Positions 29,606-39,559 of a DNA stretch of 64,000 nucleotides are shown in pieces. The stretch covers positions 372,001 to 436,000 of the forward strand of contig NZ_JAQSIO010000004.1 of the NCBI RefSeq assembly GCF_028649455.1. The letters run 5' to 3'. The notes below the pieces were generated by a model. That model was not told the DNA's origin. It did no database searches and worked only from the letters and a program-made list of their open reading frames with translations. Within the stretch, counting starts at the first letter, position 1; each line of letters opens with the position of its first letter. This stretch comes from Curvibacter microcysteis (lineage in GTDB: Bacteria > Pseudomonadota > Gammaproteobacteria > Burkholderiales > Burkholderiaceae_C). The position numbers were made by a program, and so were the translations under genes.

Positions 29606-29632
29606 TGTATAGCTTTCGCTGAACTATATCAA
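29606..29632. promoter_or_regulatory. LysR-type operator overlapping the regulator's own promoter
   Basis: A perfect inverted repeat TATAG-N11-CTATA occupies 29608-29628, the T-N11-A architecture of LysR boxes. On the minus strand TTGATA (29632-29627) and TATACA (29611-29606), 15 bp apart, form a promoter-like pair reading into the LysR gene, so binding would repress the regulator. The galD start is about 70 bp to the right, fitting an activator site near -60. Confidence 0.7.
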
Positions 29633-29698
29633 TCCGGCATACCAGCTAGACGCCGCAGCCGCTGGCTCAGCGGGCCCGGCATGGCCAGAATCGCGACC

Positions 29699-30814
29699 AT
29701 GCAAACCCCCATCCCCTGTCTTTTCATGCGCGGCGGCACCTCCAAGGGGCCGTTCTTCCTGGAAACCGACCTGCCAACCGACCTGCCCACGCGCGACCGC
29801 GTGCTGCTCTCGGTCATGGGCTCGCCCGACAAGCGCCAGATCGACGGCCTGGGCGGCGCCCACCCGCTGACCAGCAAGGTCGGCATCGTGCGCGCCAGCA
29901 CCACCCCGGGTGTCGACCTGGACTTCCTGTTCGCCCAGCTGCAGCCCGACAAAGACACGGTGGACACCACGCCCAACTGCGGCAACATGCTGGCCGCGGT
30001 GGTGCCCTTCGCGCTGGAGCGTGGCCTGGTGCAGCCCCAAGGGGACAGCAGCACCTTCCGCGTGCTGACCCTGAACACCGACATGCAGTGCGACATCACG
30101 GTGCAGACCCCGCAGGGCCCGAACGGCCAGCGCTATGTCGAGTACGCCGGCGACGCCCGCATCGACGGCGCGCCGGGCAGTTCGGCCCCGATCACCATCA
30201 ACTTCCTGGACACCGCCGGCTCGGTGGCGCCAGGCCTGCTGCCCACGGGCCGTGTGCTCGATGTGATCGATGGCGTGGCCGTGACCTGCATCGACAACGG
30301 CATGCCCTTGGTGATCTTCAAGGCCGCCGACGTGGGCCGCACCGGCTACGAAAGCGTGGCCGAGCTGAACGCCGACACCGAACTCAAGGCCCGCATCGAG
30401 CGACTGCGCATTGCCGCCGGTCACGCCATGGGCCTGGGCGACGTGACGCCCAAGAACTACCCCAAGATGACCCTGATCGCCCCGCCGCGCGACGGCGGTG
30501 CACTGAGCACGCGCAGCTTCATCCCGCATGTGTGCCACGACGCCATCGGCGTGCTGGCCGCCGTCACCGTGGGCACGGCTTGCGTGCTCCAGGGCTCGGT
30601 CTGCGAAGGCGTGGCCGTGGTGCCCGAAGGCGCCAGCAAAAAAGTATCGGTGGAACACCCTACCGGCGAATTCAGCGTCGAGCTGGCCACTGAGCCCGCC
30701 GCCCATGCCCCTGGCGGCCAGGCCGTCACCAAGGCCGCCCTGCTGCGCACCGCGCGCCTGCTGATGCGTGGCGAGGTGATGGTGCCCGCCGCCGTCTGGG
30801 CCCCCCAGCGCTGA
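29699..30814 (+). CDS. galD: 4-oxalomesaconate tautomerase / isomerase (GalD/LigU, PrpF family)
   Basis: PrpF-family protein of 371 residues that shifts the double bond or tautomeric form of 4-oxalomesaconate so that the hydratase can act. It opens with IPCLFMRGGTSKGPFF, the family hallmark, and contains GGAHPLTSKVGIV and the conserved Cys in TPNCGNMLAAV. Homologues are GalD of Pseudomonas putida, LigU of Sphingobium and PmdU of Comamonas. The start is ATG 29699 by comparison with GalD; ATG 29681 would add six residues. First gene of the rightward lig/pmd operon. Confidence 0.9.
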   Translation: MQTPIPCLFMRGGTSKGPFFLETDLPTDLPTRDRVLLSVMGSPDKRQIDGLGGAHPLTSKVGIVRASTTPGVDLDFLFAQLQPDKDTVDTTPNCGNMLAAVVPFALERGLVQPQGDSSTFRVLTLNTDMQCDITVQTPQGPNGQRYVEYAGDARIDGAPGSSAPITINFLDTAGSVAPGLLPTGRVLDVIDGVAVTCIDNGMPLVIFKAADVGRTGYESVAELNADTELKARIERLRIAAGHAMGLGDVTPKNYPKMTLIAPPRDGGALSTRSFIPHVCHDAIGVLAAVTVGTACVLQGSVCEGVAVVPEGASKKVSVEHPTGEFSVELATEPAAHAPGGQAVTKAALLRTARLLMRGEVMVPAAVWAPQR

Positions 30815-30830
30815 GCCTGCAACCCAGGCT
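30814..30830 (+). other. Hairpin at the galD stop codon
   Basis: AGCCTG at 30814-30819 pairs perfectly with CAGGCT at 30825-30830 around a 5-nt loop. The stem begins on the last base of the galD stop codon. No T-run. Together with the hairpins after ligJ, ligK and ligC it suggests processing or stability control along the operon message. Confidence 0.4.
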
Positions 30831-30890
30831 GGGCGACGCCCGGCCGCTTCCCGAATCAACACCCCTGAAGCCCCCTCTGGAGACCGACCG

Positions 30891-31919
30891 ATGATCATCG
30901 ACGTACACGGCCACTACACCACCGCCCCCGCCGCCCTCGGCGCCTGGCGTGATCTGCAAATCGCCGCCCTGAAAGACCCGAGCAAGGCCCCCAAGGCCTC
31001 CGAGCTGAAGATCAGCGACGACGAACTGCGCGAGTCGATCGAGACCAACCAGCTCAAGCTGATGAAGGAGCGCGGCTCCGACCTGACCATCTTCAGCCCG
31101 CGCGCCAGCTTCATGGCGCACCACATCGGCGACTTCGAAACCTCCAGCACCTGGGCGGCGATCTGCAACGAACTGTGCTTCCGCGTGGCCGAGCTGTTCC
31201 CCGACCACTTCATCCCGGCTGCCATGCTGCCGCAGTCGCCTGGCGTGGACCCGGCGACCTGCATCCCGGAACTGGTCAAGTGCGTCGAGCAGTTCGGCAA
31301 TGTGGGCCTCAACCTGAACCCCGATCCGTCGGGCGGCCACTGGACCAGCCCGCCGCTGAGCGACCGCCACTGGTACCCCATCTATGAAAAGATGGTCGAG
31401 TACGACATCCCGGCCATGATCCACGTCAGCACCAGCTGCAACAGCTGCTTCCACACCACCGGCGCGCACTACCTGAACGCCGACACCACGGCCTTCATGC
31501 AGTGCCTGACCAGCGACTTGTTCAAGGACTTCCCGACGCTGAAGTTCCTGATCCCGCACGGCGGCGGTGCCGTGCCCTACCACTGGGGCCGTTTCCGTGG
31601 CCTGGCGCAAGAGCTCAAGAAGCCGCTGCTCAAAGACCACCTGCTGAACAACATCTTCTTTGACACCTGCGTCTACCACCAGCCGGGCATCGACCTGCTG
31701 ACCAAGGTGATCCCGGTTGACAACATCCTGTTCGCCAGCGAAATGATTGGTGCCGTGCGCGGCATCGATCCCGAAACCGGCCATTACTACGACGACACCA
31801 AGCGCTACGTCGCCGCCACCCCCAACCTCAGCGACGAAGACCGCTACAAGGTCTATGAAGGCAACGCGCGCCGCGTCTTCCCGCGCCTGGACGCGCAATT
31901 GAAAGCCAAGGGAAAGTGA
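30891..31919 (+). CDS. ligJ: 4-oxalomesaconate hydratase (LigJ/PmdE)
   Basis: Amidohydrolase-fold hydratase of 342 residues that adds water to 4-oxalomesaconate, giving 4-carboxy-4-hydroxy-2-oxoadipate. The metal site starts with DVHGHYTT (His-x-His class, here VHGH). Further ligands are likely in HVSTSCNSCFHTTGAHYLNAD and LIPHGGGAVPYHWGRFRG. Length and sequence match LigJ of Sphingobium (341) and PmdE of Comamonas. GGAGA precedes ATG 30891. Second gene of the protocatechuate operon. Confidence 0.93.
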   Translation: MIIDVHGHYTTAPAALGAWRDLQIAALKDPSKAPKASELKISDDELRESIETNQLKLMKERGSDLTIFSPRASFMAHHIGDFETSSTWAAICNELCFRVAELFPDHFIPAAMLPQSPGVDPATCIPELVKCVEQFGNVGLNLNPDPSGGHWTSPPLSDRHWYPIYEKMVEYDIPAMIHVSTSCNSCFHTTGAHYLNADTTAFMQCLTSDLFKDFPTLKFLIPHGGGAVPYHWGRFRGLAQELKKPLLKDHLLNNIFFDTCVYHQPGIDLLTKVIPVDNILFASEMIGAVRGIDPETGHYYDDTKRYVAATPNLSDEDRYKVYEGNARRVFPRLDAQLKAKGK

Positions 31920-31950
31920 TTTTTCGAGCGCGAGCCCCCCGTCACAGCAA

Positions 31951-32036
31951 GAGGCCGGGGTGAGCGTTTGGCGCAGGTCAAGGAGGAGCCCGCGAAGCGG
32001 GCTGGGGACACGGAGCCAAGCGCTCGCCCCGGCCTC
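31951..32036 (+). repeat. Nested inverted-repeat element between ligJ and ligK
   Basis: An 86-bp structured element in the 188-bp ligJ-ligK gap. The outer arms are 31951-31972 and 32015-32036. They pair over 22 bp with only two mismatches, both G-T and therefore G-U wobbles in RNA. Inside, AGCCCGC (31987-31993) and GCGGGCT (31997-32003) form a 7-bp stem closed by a GAA triloop; GCGAAGC is known as an exceptionally stable mini-hairpin. The element resembles REP/BIME-type intergenic palindromes. No T-run follows. It may protect or cleave the operon message, or be a mobile repeat. Confidence 0.75.
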
Positions 32037-32107
32037 CGCCCCTCCGCTCCACCGCCCCCTCTTCAACCACTGAACACACCGCACTCAACCTACTTGGGAG
32101 TCAAGAC

Positions 32108-32791
32108 ATGTACGAACTCGGAGTCGTCTACCGCAACATCACCCGCGCCGACCGCGCCGCCGCCGACGGACTGGCCGCCCTGGGCAGCGCCACCGTGCAC
32201 GAGGCCATGGGCCGCGTCGGCCTGCTCAAGCCCTACATGCGCCCCATCTACGCGGGCCAAAAGGTCTCGGGCACGGCCGTCACCGTGCTGCTTCAGCCCG
32301 GTGACAACTGGATGATGCACGTCGCGGCGGAGCAAATTCAGCCCGGCGACATCGTGGTCGCCGCCGTCACCGCCGAGTGCACGGACGGCTACTTTGGCGA
32401 CCTGCTGGCCACCAGCTTCCAGGCCCGTGGCGCGCGCGCGCTGATCATCGACGCCGGCGTGCGTGATGTGTCCACCCTGCAAGAGATGAACTTCCCGGTC
32501 TGGAGCAAGGCCATCAGCAGCAAGGGCACGATCAAGGCCACGCTGGGCTCGGTCAACATCCCCGTGGTCTGTGCCGGCATGCTGGTGACCCCGGGCGACG
32601 TGATCGTGGCCGACGACGACGGCGTGGTCTGCGTGCCCGCCGCCCGTGCCGCCGAGACCCTGGCCGCCGCCACCAAGCGCGAATCGTTTGAAGGCGAAAA
32701 GCGCGCCAAGCTGGCCAGCGGCGTGCTGGGCCTGGACATGTACAAGATGCGCGAGCCGCTGGCCGCCGCCGGCCTCAAGTACATCGACTGA
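32108..32791 (+). CDS. ligK: 4-carboxy-4-hydroxy-2-oxoadipate aldolase / oxaloacetate decarboxylase (LigK/PmdF)
   Basis: Class II aldolase of the HMG/CHA family, 227 residues, which splits 4-carboxy-4-hydroxy-2-oxoadipate into pyruvate and oxaloacetate and also decarboxylates oxaloacetate. The metal and substrate site is [25 protein letters not shown], with the conserved Arg and Asp of ARG-x7-DAGVRD. The N-terminal [13 protein letters not shown] is typical. GGAG lies upstream of ATG 32108. It follows ligJ after a gap holding the nested repeat. Confidence 0.93.
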   Translation: MYELGVVYRNITRADRAAADGLAALGSATVHEAMGRVGLLKPYMRPIYAGQKVSGTAVTVLLQPGDNWMMHVAAEQIQPGDIVVAAVTAECTDGYFGDLLATSFQARGARALIIDAGVRDVSTLQEMNFPVWSKAISSKGTIKATLGSVNIPVVCAGMLVTPGDVIVADDDGVVCVPAARAAETLAAATKRESFEGEKRAKLASGVLGLDMYKMREPLAAAGLKYID

Positions 32792-32812
32792 ACCCGCGCC
32801 GCCGCGCCCCGG

Positions 32813-32829
32813 GGCTCAGGCCCTGGGCC
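32813..32829 (+). other. Hairpin between ligK and ligI
   Basis: GGCTCAG at 32813-32819 pairs with CTGGGCC at 32823-32829 (one G-U wobble) around a 3-nt loop. A run of five T follows at 32841-32845, too far for an ideal terminator. It may act as a partial attenuator or RNA-stability element between ligK and ligI. Confidence 0.35.
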
Positions 32830-32904
32830 GGCCGCCCTCCTTTTTGCCCGCCTGACCGGTTCAGCCACACACCCCGGTCGGGCGCTCACCCCCAAGAGAC
32901 TGAC

Positions 32905-33837
32905 ATGAGCAAACCCACCACAGGCGAATTCACCAAGACCTCCGGCTGGCTGGACTGGTACGAAGGCCCGAGCCAGCCGCGTTTTCAACTGCCCGCAGGC
33001 AGCGTCGACGCGCACTGCCACGTGTTCGGCCCCGGTGCCGAATTCCCCTACGCCCCCGAGCGCAAGTACACCCCTTGCGACGCCAGCAAGGCCCAGCTCT
33101 ACGCCCTGCGCGACCACCTGGGCTTTGCCCGCAACGTGGTGGTGCAGGCCACCTGCCACGGCGCCGACAACCGCGCCATGATCGACGCCCTGGTCAACGC
33201 CAACGGCAAGGCACGCGGCGTGGCCACGGTCAAGCGCAGCGTGAGCGACGAAGAGATCCAGGCCATGCACGACGCCGGTGTGCGCGGCGTGCGCTTCAAC
33301 TTCGTCAAGCGCCTGGTCGACTTCACGCCCAAGGACGAGCTGCTGGAGATCGCGGGCCGCATTGCCAAGTGGGGCTGGCATGTGGTGATCTACTTCGAAG
33401 CGGTCGACCTGCCCGAGCTGTGGGACTTCTTCACCGCCCTGCCCACCACCGTGGTGGTCGACCACATGGGTCGCCCCGACGTCACCAAGCCCATCGACGG
33501 CCCCGAGTTCCAGTTGTTCCTGAAGTTCATGCGCGAGCACAGCAATGTGTGGAGCAAGGTGAGCTGCCCCGAACGCCTGAGCGTCAGCGGCCCCAAGGCC
33601 CTGAACGGCGAACAAAATGCCTACACCGACGTGATCCCCTTCGCCAAGCGCGTGGTGGAGGAGTTCCCCGACCGCGTGCTGTGGGGCACCGACTGGCCGC
33701 ACCCCAACCTCAAGGACCACATGCCCGACGACGGCCTGCTGGTGGACTTCATCCCGCACATTGCGCCGACGGCTGCGTTGCAGCAAAAATTGCTGGTCAG
33801 CAACCCCATGCGCCTGTACTGGCCCGAGGAAATTTGA
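32905..33837 (+). CDS. ligI: 2-pyrone-4,6-dicarboxylate hydrolase (LigI/PmdD)
   Basis: Amidohydrolase-superfamily lactonase of 310 residues that opens 2-pyrone-4,6-dicarboxylate to 4-oxalomesaconate. The TIM-barrel starts with VDAHCHVFGPG (HxH motif) and includes VDHMGRPD and WGTDWPHPN, where the terminal Asp is the catalytic base in this family. Unlike most amidohydrolases LigI works without metal. Length is close to Sphingobium LigI (293). The stop is one base before the ligA start. Confidence 0.94.
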   Translation: MSKPTTGEFTKTSGWLDWYEGPSQPRFQLPAGSVDAHCHVFGPGAEFPYAPERKYTPCDASKAQLYALRDHLGFARNVVVQATCHGADNRAMIDALVNANGKARGVATVKRSVSDEEIQAMHDAGVRGVRFNFVKRLVDFTPKDELLEIAGRIAKWGWHVVIYFEAVDLPELWDFFTALPTTVVVDHMGRPDVTKPIDGPEFQLFLKFMREHSNVWSKVSCPERLSVSGPKALNGEQNAYTDVIPFAKRVVEEFPDRVLWGTDWPHPNLKDHMPDDGLLVDFIPHIAPTAALQQKLLVSNPMRLYWPEEI

Positions 33838-33838
33838 A

Positions 33839-36100
<2,262 letters not shown>

Positions 36101-36120
36101 GCGGCAATCTGCCCCACCAC

Positions 36121-36143
36121 GGCTCCAGCCCCCCGCTGGGGCC
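36121..36143 (+). terminator. Hairpin after ligC, possible partial terminator
   Basis: GGCTCCAGC at 36121-36129 pairs with GCTGGGGCC at 36135-36143 (one G-U wobble), loop of five C, followed by GTTTGTGTTTG. A moderately T-rich tail makes it a plausible but leaky terminator between the lig operon and the aldo/keto reductase gene, which starts 23 bp later. Confidence 0.45.
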
Positions 36144-36165
36144 GTTTGTGTTTGAGGACCTCTGC

Positions 36166-37170
36166 ATGACCACCCGATCCCTTGGCCCCTTCCAAGTCAG
36201 CCCCATTGGCCTGGGCTGCATGAACCTGAGCCACGCCTACGGCCAGCCGCCCTCGTTGGAAGACGCTGAGCGCCTGCTGCTGCGCGCGCTCGACCTGGGC
36301 GTGACCCTGTTCGACACCGCCGCGCTGTACGGCTTTGGCGCCAACGAAACCCTGGTCGGCCAGGTGCTGGCCAAGCACCGCCAAAAATTCACCCTGGCCA
36401 GCAAATGCGGCATGCAGGGCGTGGGCTTTCCCGACGGCGTCAAGCGCGTCATCGACGGCCGCCCCGAGACCCTGCGCGCCACCTGTGAAGACAGCCTGCG
36501 CCGCCTGCAAACCGAGGTCATCGACCTGTACTACCTGCACCGCTGGGACAAACAGGTGCCGATCGAAGAATCGGTCGGCGCCCTGGGCGACCTGGTGCGC
36601 GCGGGCAAGATCCGCAGCGTGGGCCTGAGCGAGGTCTCGGCCCACACCTTGCGCCGCGCCCACGCCGAGCACCCCATCGCCGCCGTGCAGACCGAGTACT
36701 CGCTGTGGACGCGCAACCCCGAGATCGCGGTGCTCGACACCTGCGCCGAACTGGGGGTGGCCTTTGTCGCCTTCAGCCCGGTGGCGCGGGGCTTCCTGAC
36801 CGGCCAGGTGCGCGACGTGAGCGCCTTGGACGCCAAGGACATCCGCCGTGCCATGCCGCGTTTCGCGCCCGCGACCTATGCCGCCAACCTGGGCCTGCTC
36901 GACGGCGTGGCCGAGGTGGCGCGCGAGGCGGGCTGCAGCCTGGCCCAGTTGGCCCTGGCCTGGCTGCTGCAGCGCGCGCCGCACATCATCCCGATCCCGG
37001 GCACCACGCGCCTCGACCACCTCGAAGAAAACCTGGGTGCGCTGCAGGTCACGCTGAGCGCTGCGCAAATGGCGCGCTTGGACCAGGTCATCAACCGCCA
37101 CACCGTCCAAGGCCCGCGCTACAACCCCGGCAACCAGGTGGAGATCGACACCGAGGAGTTCAGCGCGTGA
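36166..37170 (+). CDS. Aldo/keto reductase
   Basis: NADPH-dependent reductase of 334 residues with the (beta/alpha)8 AKR fold, in the YajO/Tas-like AKR branch. It has GLGCMNLSHAYG at the first strand, the catalytic tetrad Asp-Tyr-Lys-His in DTAALYG, ASKCG and YYLHRWD, and the cofactor motif IPIPGTTRLDHLEENLGAL. The start at ATG 36166 has GAGG 8 nt upstream. Its stop overlaps the start of the Bug receptor gene, so these two form a unit attached to the lig operon. Substrate unknown; reduction of an aromatic aldehyde feeding protocatechuate is a guess. Confidence 0.85.
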   Translation: MTTRSLGPFQVSPIGLGCMNLSHAYGQPPSLEDAERLLLRALDLGVTLFDTAALYGFGANETLVGQVLAKHRQKFTLASKCGMQGVGFPDGVKRVIDGRPETLRATCEDSLRRLQTEVIDLYYLHRWDKQVPIEESVGALGDLVRAGKIRSVGLSEVSAHTLRRAHAEHPIAAVQTEYSLWTRNPEIAVLDTCAELGVAFVAFSPVARGFLTGQVRDVSALDAKDIRRAMPRFAPATYAANLGLLDGVAEVAREAGCSLAQLALAWLLQRAPHIIPIPGTTRLDHLEENLGALQVTLSAAQMARLDQVINRHTVQGPRYNPGNQVEIDTEEFSA

Positions 37171-38156
37171 GCCCCGCCCTGCGCCGCCGCCCCGTGCTCG
37201 GGGCCTTGGGCGGCCTGCTGAGCAGCGCCTGGGCCGCGGGCCCGGTTCGGGCGCAAAACGCCTTTCCCCAGCGCCCCATCACCTTGATGGTGCCGTTTGC
37301 AGCCGGCGGCGTGGCCGACCTGACCGCCCGCACCGTCGGCCAGGCCATGGGGGCCTTGCTCAAGCAGCCGGTGGTGATCGACAACCGCCCTGGCGCGGGC
37401 GGCATCGTGGCCACCGGCCTGGTGGTCCAGGCCGTGCCCGACGGCCACACCCTGCTGCTGATGAGCAACGCCAGCGCCGTCAGCGTGCACCTGTTCAAGA
37501 AGCTGCCTTTTGACGTCACGCGTCAGCTCACCCCCATCAGCACCCTGGGCTTTTTTGACCTGGCGCTGGCCGTGCCGGCAGGGTCCCGCTTCAAGTCCCT
37601 GGCCGATCTGCTGGCCTACGCACGCGCCCAGCCCGGGCGCCTGACCCTGGGCACCATCGCGCCGGGCAGCACCCAGCATCTGGCGGCTGAGTGGTTCAAG
37701 TCGCGCGCGGGCATCGAGGCCACGGTCGTGCCCTACAAGGGCTCGCCCGCCTTGCTGCAGGCCTTGCGCGCGGGCGAGGTGGATGTGGGCTTCGAGATCC
37801 TGAGCCCGCTGCTGCCCCAGGTGCAGGCCCAGGCCCTGCGCTTGCTGGCGGTCACCGGACCGCAACGCTTTGGCCCCCTGCCCGAAGTCCCCACCGTCAA
37901 AGAGCAAGGGCTGCCGGACTACGAGGTGGACAGCTGGAACGCCCTGGCCGCCCCCGCCGGCACCCCGGCGAGCACGTTGGAGCGACTGAACTGGGCGGCG
38001 CGCGAAGCCCTGGCCCAGCCGGCCGTGCAAAGCGCCTTGCTCAAGCTCGGCGTCAAGCCTCAAGCCGGCACGCCAGCCGAACTGGGTCAGCTGCTGAACA
38101 GCGAAATCAAGCACTGGGGCGAGGTGGTGCGACGCGCGGGCATCGCGCCCGAATGA
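37167..38156 (+). CDS. Tripartite tricarboxylate transporter (Bug/TctC) substrate-binding protein
   Basis: Periplasmic receptor of 329 residues. It begins at GTG 37167, overlapping the aldo/keto reductase stop (GTGA). An Arg-rich signal peptide (LRRRPVLGALGGLL) ends at RAQN. The mature protein opens with PQRPITLMVPFAAGGVADLTAR, the Bug signature, and has VIDNRPGAGG for carboxylate binding by the water-mediated site. No TctA or TctB membrane genes are in the window, so it must use a shared or distant permease. Location after the lig operon suggests an aromatic or di-acid ligand. Confidence 0.88.
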   Translation: MSPALRRRPVLGALGGLLSSAWAAGPVRAQNAFPQRPITLMVPFAAGGVADLTARTVGQAMGALLKQPVVIDNRPGAGGIVATGLVVQAVPDGHTLLLMSNASAVSVHLFKKLPFDVTRQLTPISTLGFFDLALAVPAGSRFKSLADLLAYARAQPGRLTLGTIAPGSTQHLAAEWFKSRAGIEATVVPYKGSPALLQALRAGEVDVGFEILSPLLPQVQAQALRLLAVTGPQRFGPLPEVPTVKEQGLPDYEVDSWNALAAPAGTPASTLERLNWAAREALAQPAVQSALLKLGVKPQAGTPAELGQLLNSEIKHWGEVVRRAGIAPE

Positions 38157-38160
38157 GCGC

Positions 38161-39072
38161 TCAGGTCGGGCTCGGCAAGACCTCGGCCACCACCTGCGCC
38201 AGCACCTCACGCAGCCACTGGTGCACCGGGTCGCCCTGGTGGCGCAGGTGCCAGACCTGGTACATGGGCATGGGCGGTGTGGCCAGCGGCACCGGGGCCT
38301 GAGCCAGGCCGTGCAGGCTGTGGCGCGCCAGCAGCGAAGGCGCGGTGGCCAGCCAGTCGCTGCCACGCAGCATCGCGCCCAAGGCCGCCATGCCCGGCAC
38401 ATGGGCCACAAAGCGGCGCGCCAGGCCCTGCCCCGTGAGCCACTGGTCAATGTCCAGCTGGCGCCGGGGCTCGTAAAGCACCGACACATGGTCGGCCGCC
38501 AGGTAGTCGGCCCGGCTGAGCGGGGCGGCGCGCTGCGCGGCGTCGTAGAACACGGCGTAGCGGTCTTCAAACAAGCGCTTTTGCAAGAGATCCGAGCCCT
38601 CGGGCGGGCGCGGCGTGATGATCAATTGGCACAACTCGTCGCGCAGCAGCGCCGGGCCCGGGGCGCCCGACTTGATCACGCGCAGGCTCACCCCCGGGGC
38701 CTGGGCGCGCAGGCGGCGCAGCAGCGGCGGCAGCAGCAAATCGCGCTGCAAATCATTGGCAGCGAGGGTGAAGCAGGTGTGCAGGCGCGCTGGCTCAAAA
38801 CCCGCCGCCACGCTGAAGGCCTGCAACTCGTCGAGCAGGCTGCGCGCGCGCCGCGCCAGCAACTCGGCCTGCGCGGTGGCCACGATGCCGCGCCCCGATT
38901 TGACGAACAAGGCCTGGCCCACGATGGCGCGCAGCCGGTCCAGGCCGTGACTGACGGCCGACTGGGTCAGGCCCAGGCGCTGCGCCGCGCCGGTCACGCT
39001 GCCCGTGTCCACCACCGTCACCAGCAGTTGCAGCAAACGGGCGTCCAAGCTCAACCAATCGATTTTGTTCAT
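38161..39072 (-). CDS. LysR family regulator divergent from the second dioxygenase pair
   Basis: LysR-type regulator of 303 residues. The DNA-binding part is DARLLQLLVTVVDTGSVTGAAQRLGLTQ then SAVSHGLDRLRAIV, of the NodD/NahR-like branch. The effector domain starts at about residue 95. It is convergent with the preceding Bug gene (4-bp gap) and divergent from the alpha/beta dioxygenase genes at 39159-40396, with 86 bp between. A GATG-N6-CATC repeat at 39079-39092 in that gap could be part of its site, but the match is weak. Confidence 0.85.
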   Translation of the reverse strand: MNKIDWLSLDARLLQLLVTVVDTGSVTGAAQRLGLTQSAVSHGLDRLRAIVGQALFVKSGRGIVATAQAELLARRARSLLDELQAFSVAAGFEPARLHTCFTLAANDLQRDLLLPPLLRRLRAQAPGVSLRVIKSGAPGPALLRDELCQLIITPRPPEGSDLLQKRLFEDRYAVFYDAAQRAAPLSRADYLAADHVSVLYEPRRQLDIDQWLTGQGLARRFVAHVPGMAALGAMLRGSDWLATAPSLLARHSLHGLAQAPVPLATPPMPMYQVWHLRHQGDPVHQWLREVLAQVVAEVLPSPT

Positions 39073-39158
39073 AGATTTGATGAGTATCCATCTGTTTATC
39101 TTTGGGACTCAGCCCGGAATACTGGCGCCCTGACCCAGATCAAACGCAGGAGACCGCC

Positions 39159-39527
39159 ATGACCCAAGCGCAGCCCCCCATCCCCGGCACCACCGTGTTC
39201 GACGGCGAGCAGGCCCAAAAAGGCTATGCCTTGAACAAGATGTGCTACGCCTTCAACAGCGCCGAGCAACGCGCGGCCTTCAAGGCCGACGAGGCCGGCT
39301 TCATGCGCGCCTGGGGCCTCAATGAGGAGCAGACCCGTGCCATCAGCGAACGCGACGTGCTGGGCCTGCTGGCCGCCGGCGGCAATGTGTACTACCTGGC
39401 CAAGTTCGCCGGCATCCTGGGCCTCGATGTGCAGGACCTGGGCGCGGCCCAGACCGGCCTCAACAAAGAAGCCTTCAAGGCCCGCCTGGTGGCCCAGAAC
39501 CAGCAGCCCGACACCCTGGCCGCCTGA
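39159..39527 (+). CDS. Second LigA-type extradiol dioxygenase alpha subunit
   Basis: A 122-residue LigA homologue, clearly paralogous to the protein at 33839: both have PGTTxFDxEQxxKGY, FKADE and AAGGN(I/V)Y(F/Y)LAK. It lacks the C-terminal 25 residues of LigA. AGGAG at 39148-39152 precedes ATG 39159. The gene is followed after 32 bp by its beta partner. Together they form a separate class III ring-cleavage enzyme, whose substrate may be protocatechuate or another hydroxylated benzoate; the sequence alone does not decide. Confidence 0.85.
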   Translation: MTQAQPPIPGTTVFDGEQAQKGYALNKMCYAFNSAEQRAAFKADEAGFMRAWGLNEEQTRAISERDVLGLLAAGGNVYYLAKFAGILGLDVQDLGAAQTGLNKEAFKARLVAQNQQPDTLAA

Positions 39528-39559
39528 GCGCCAACCCACCTACCCCACGGAGAAACAAC

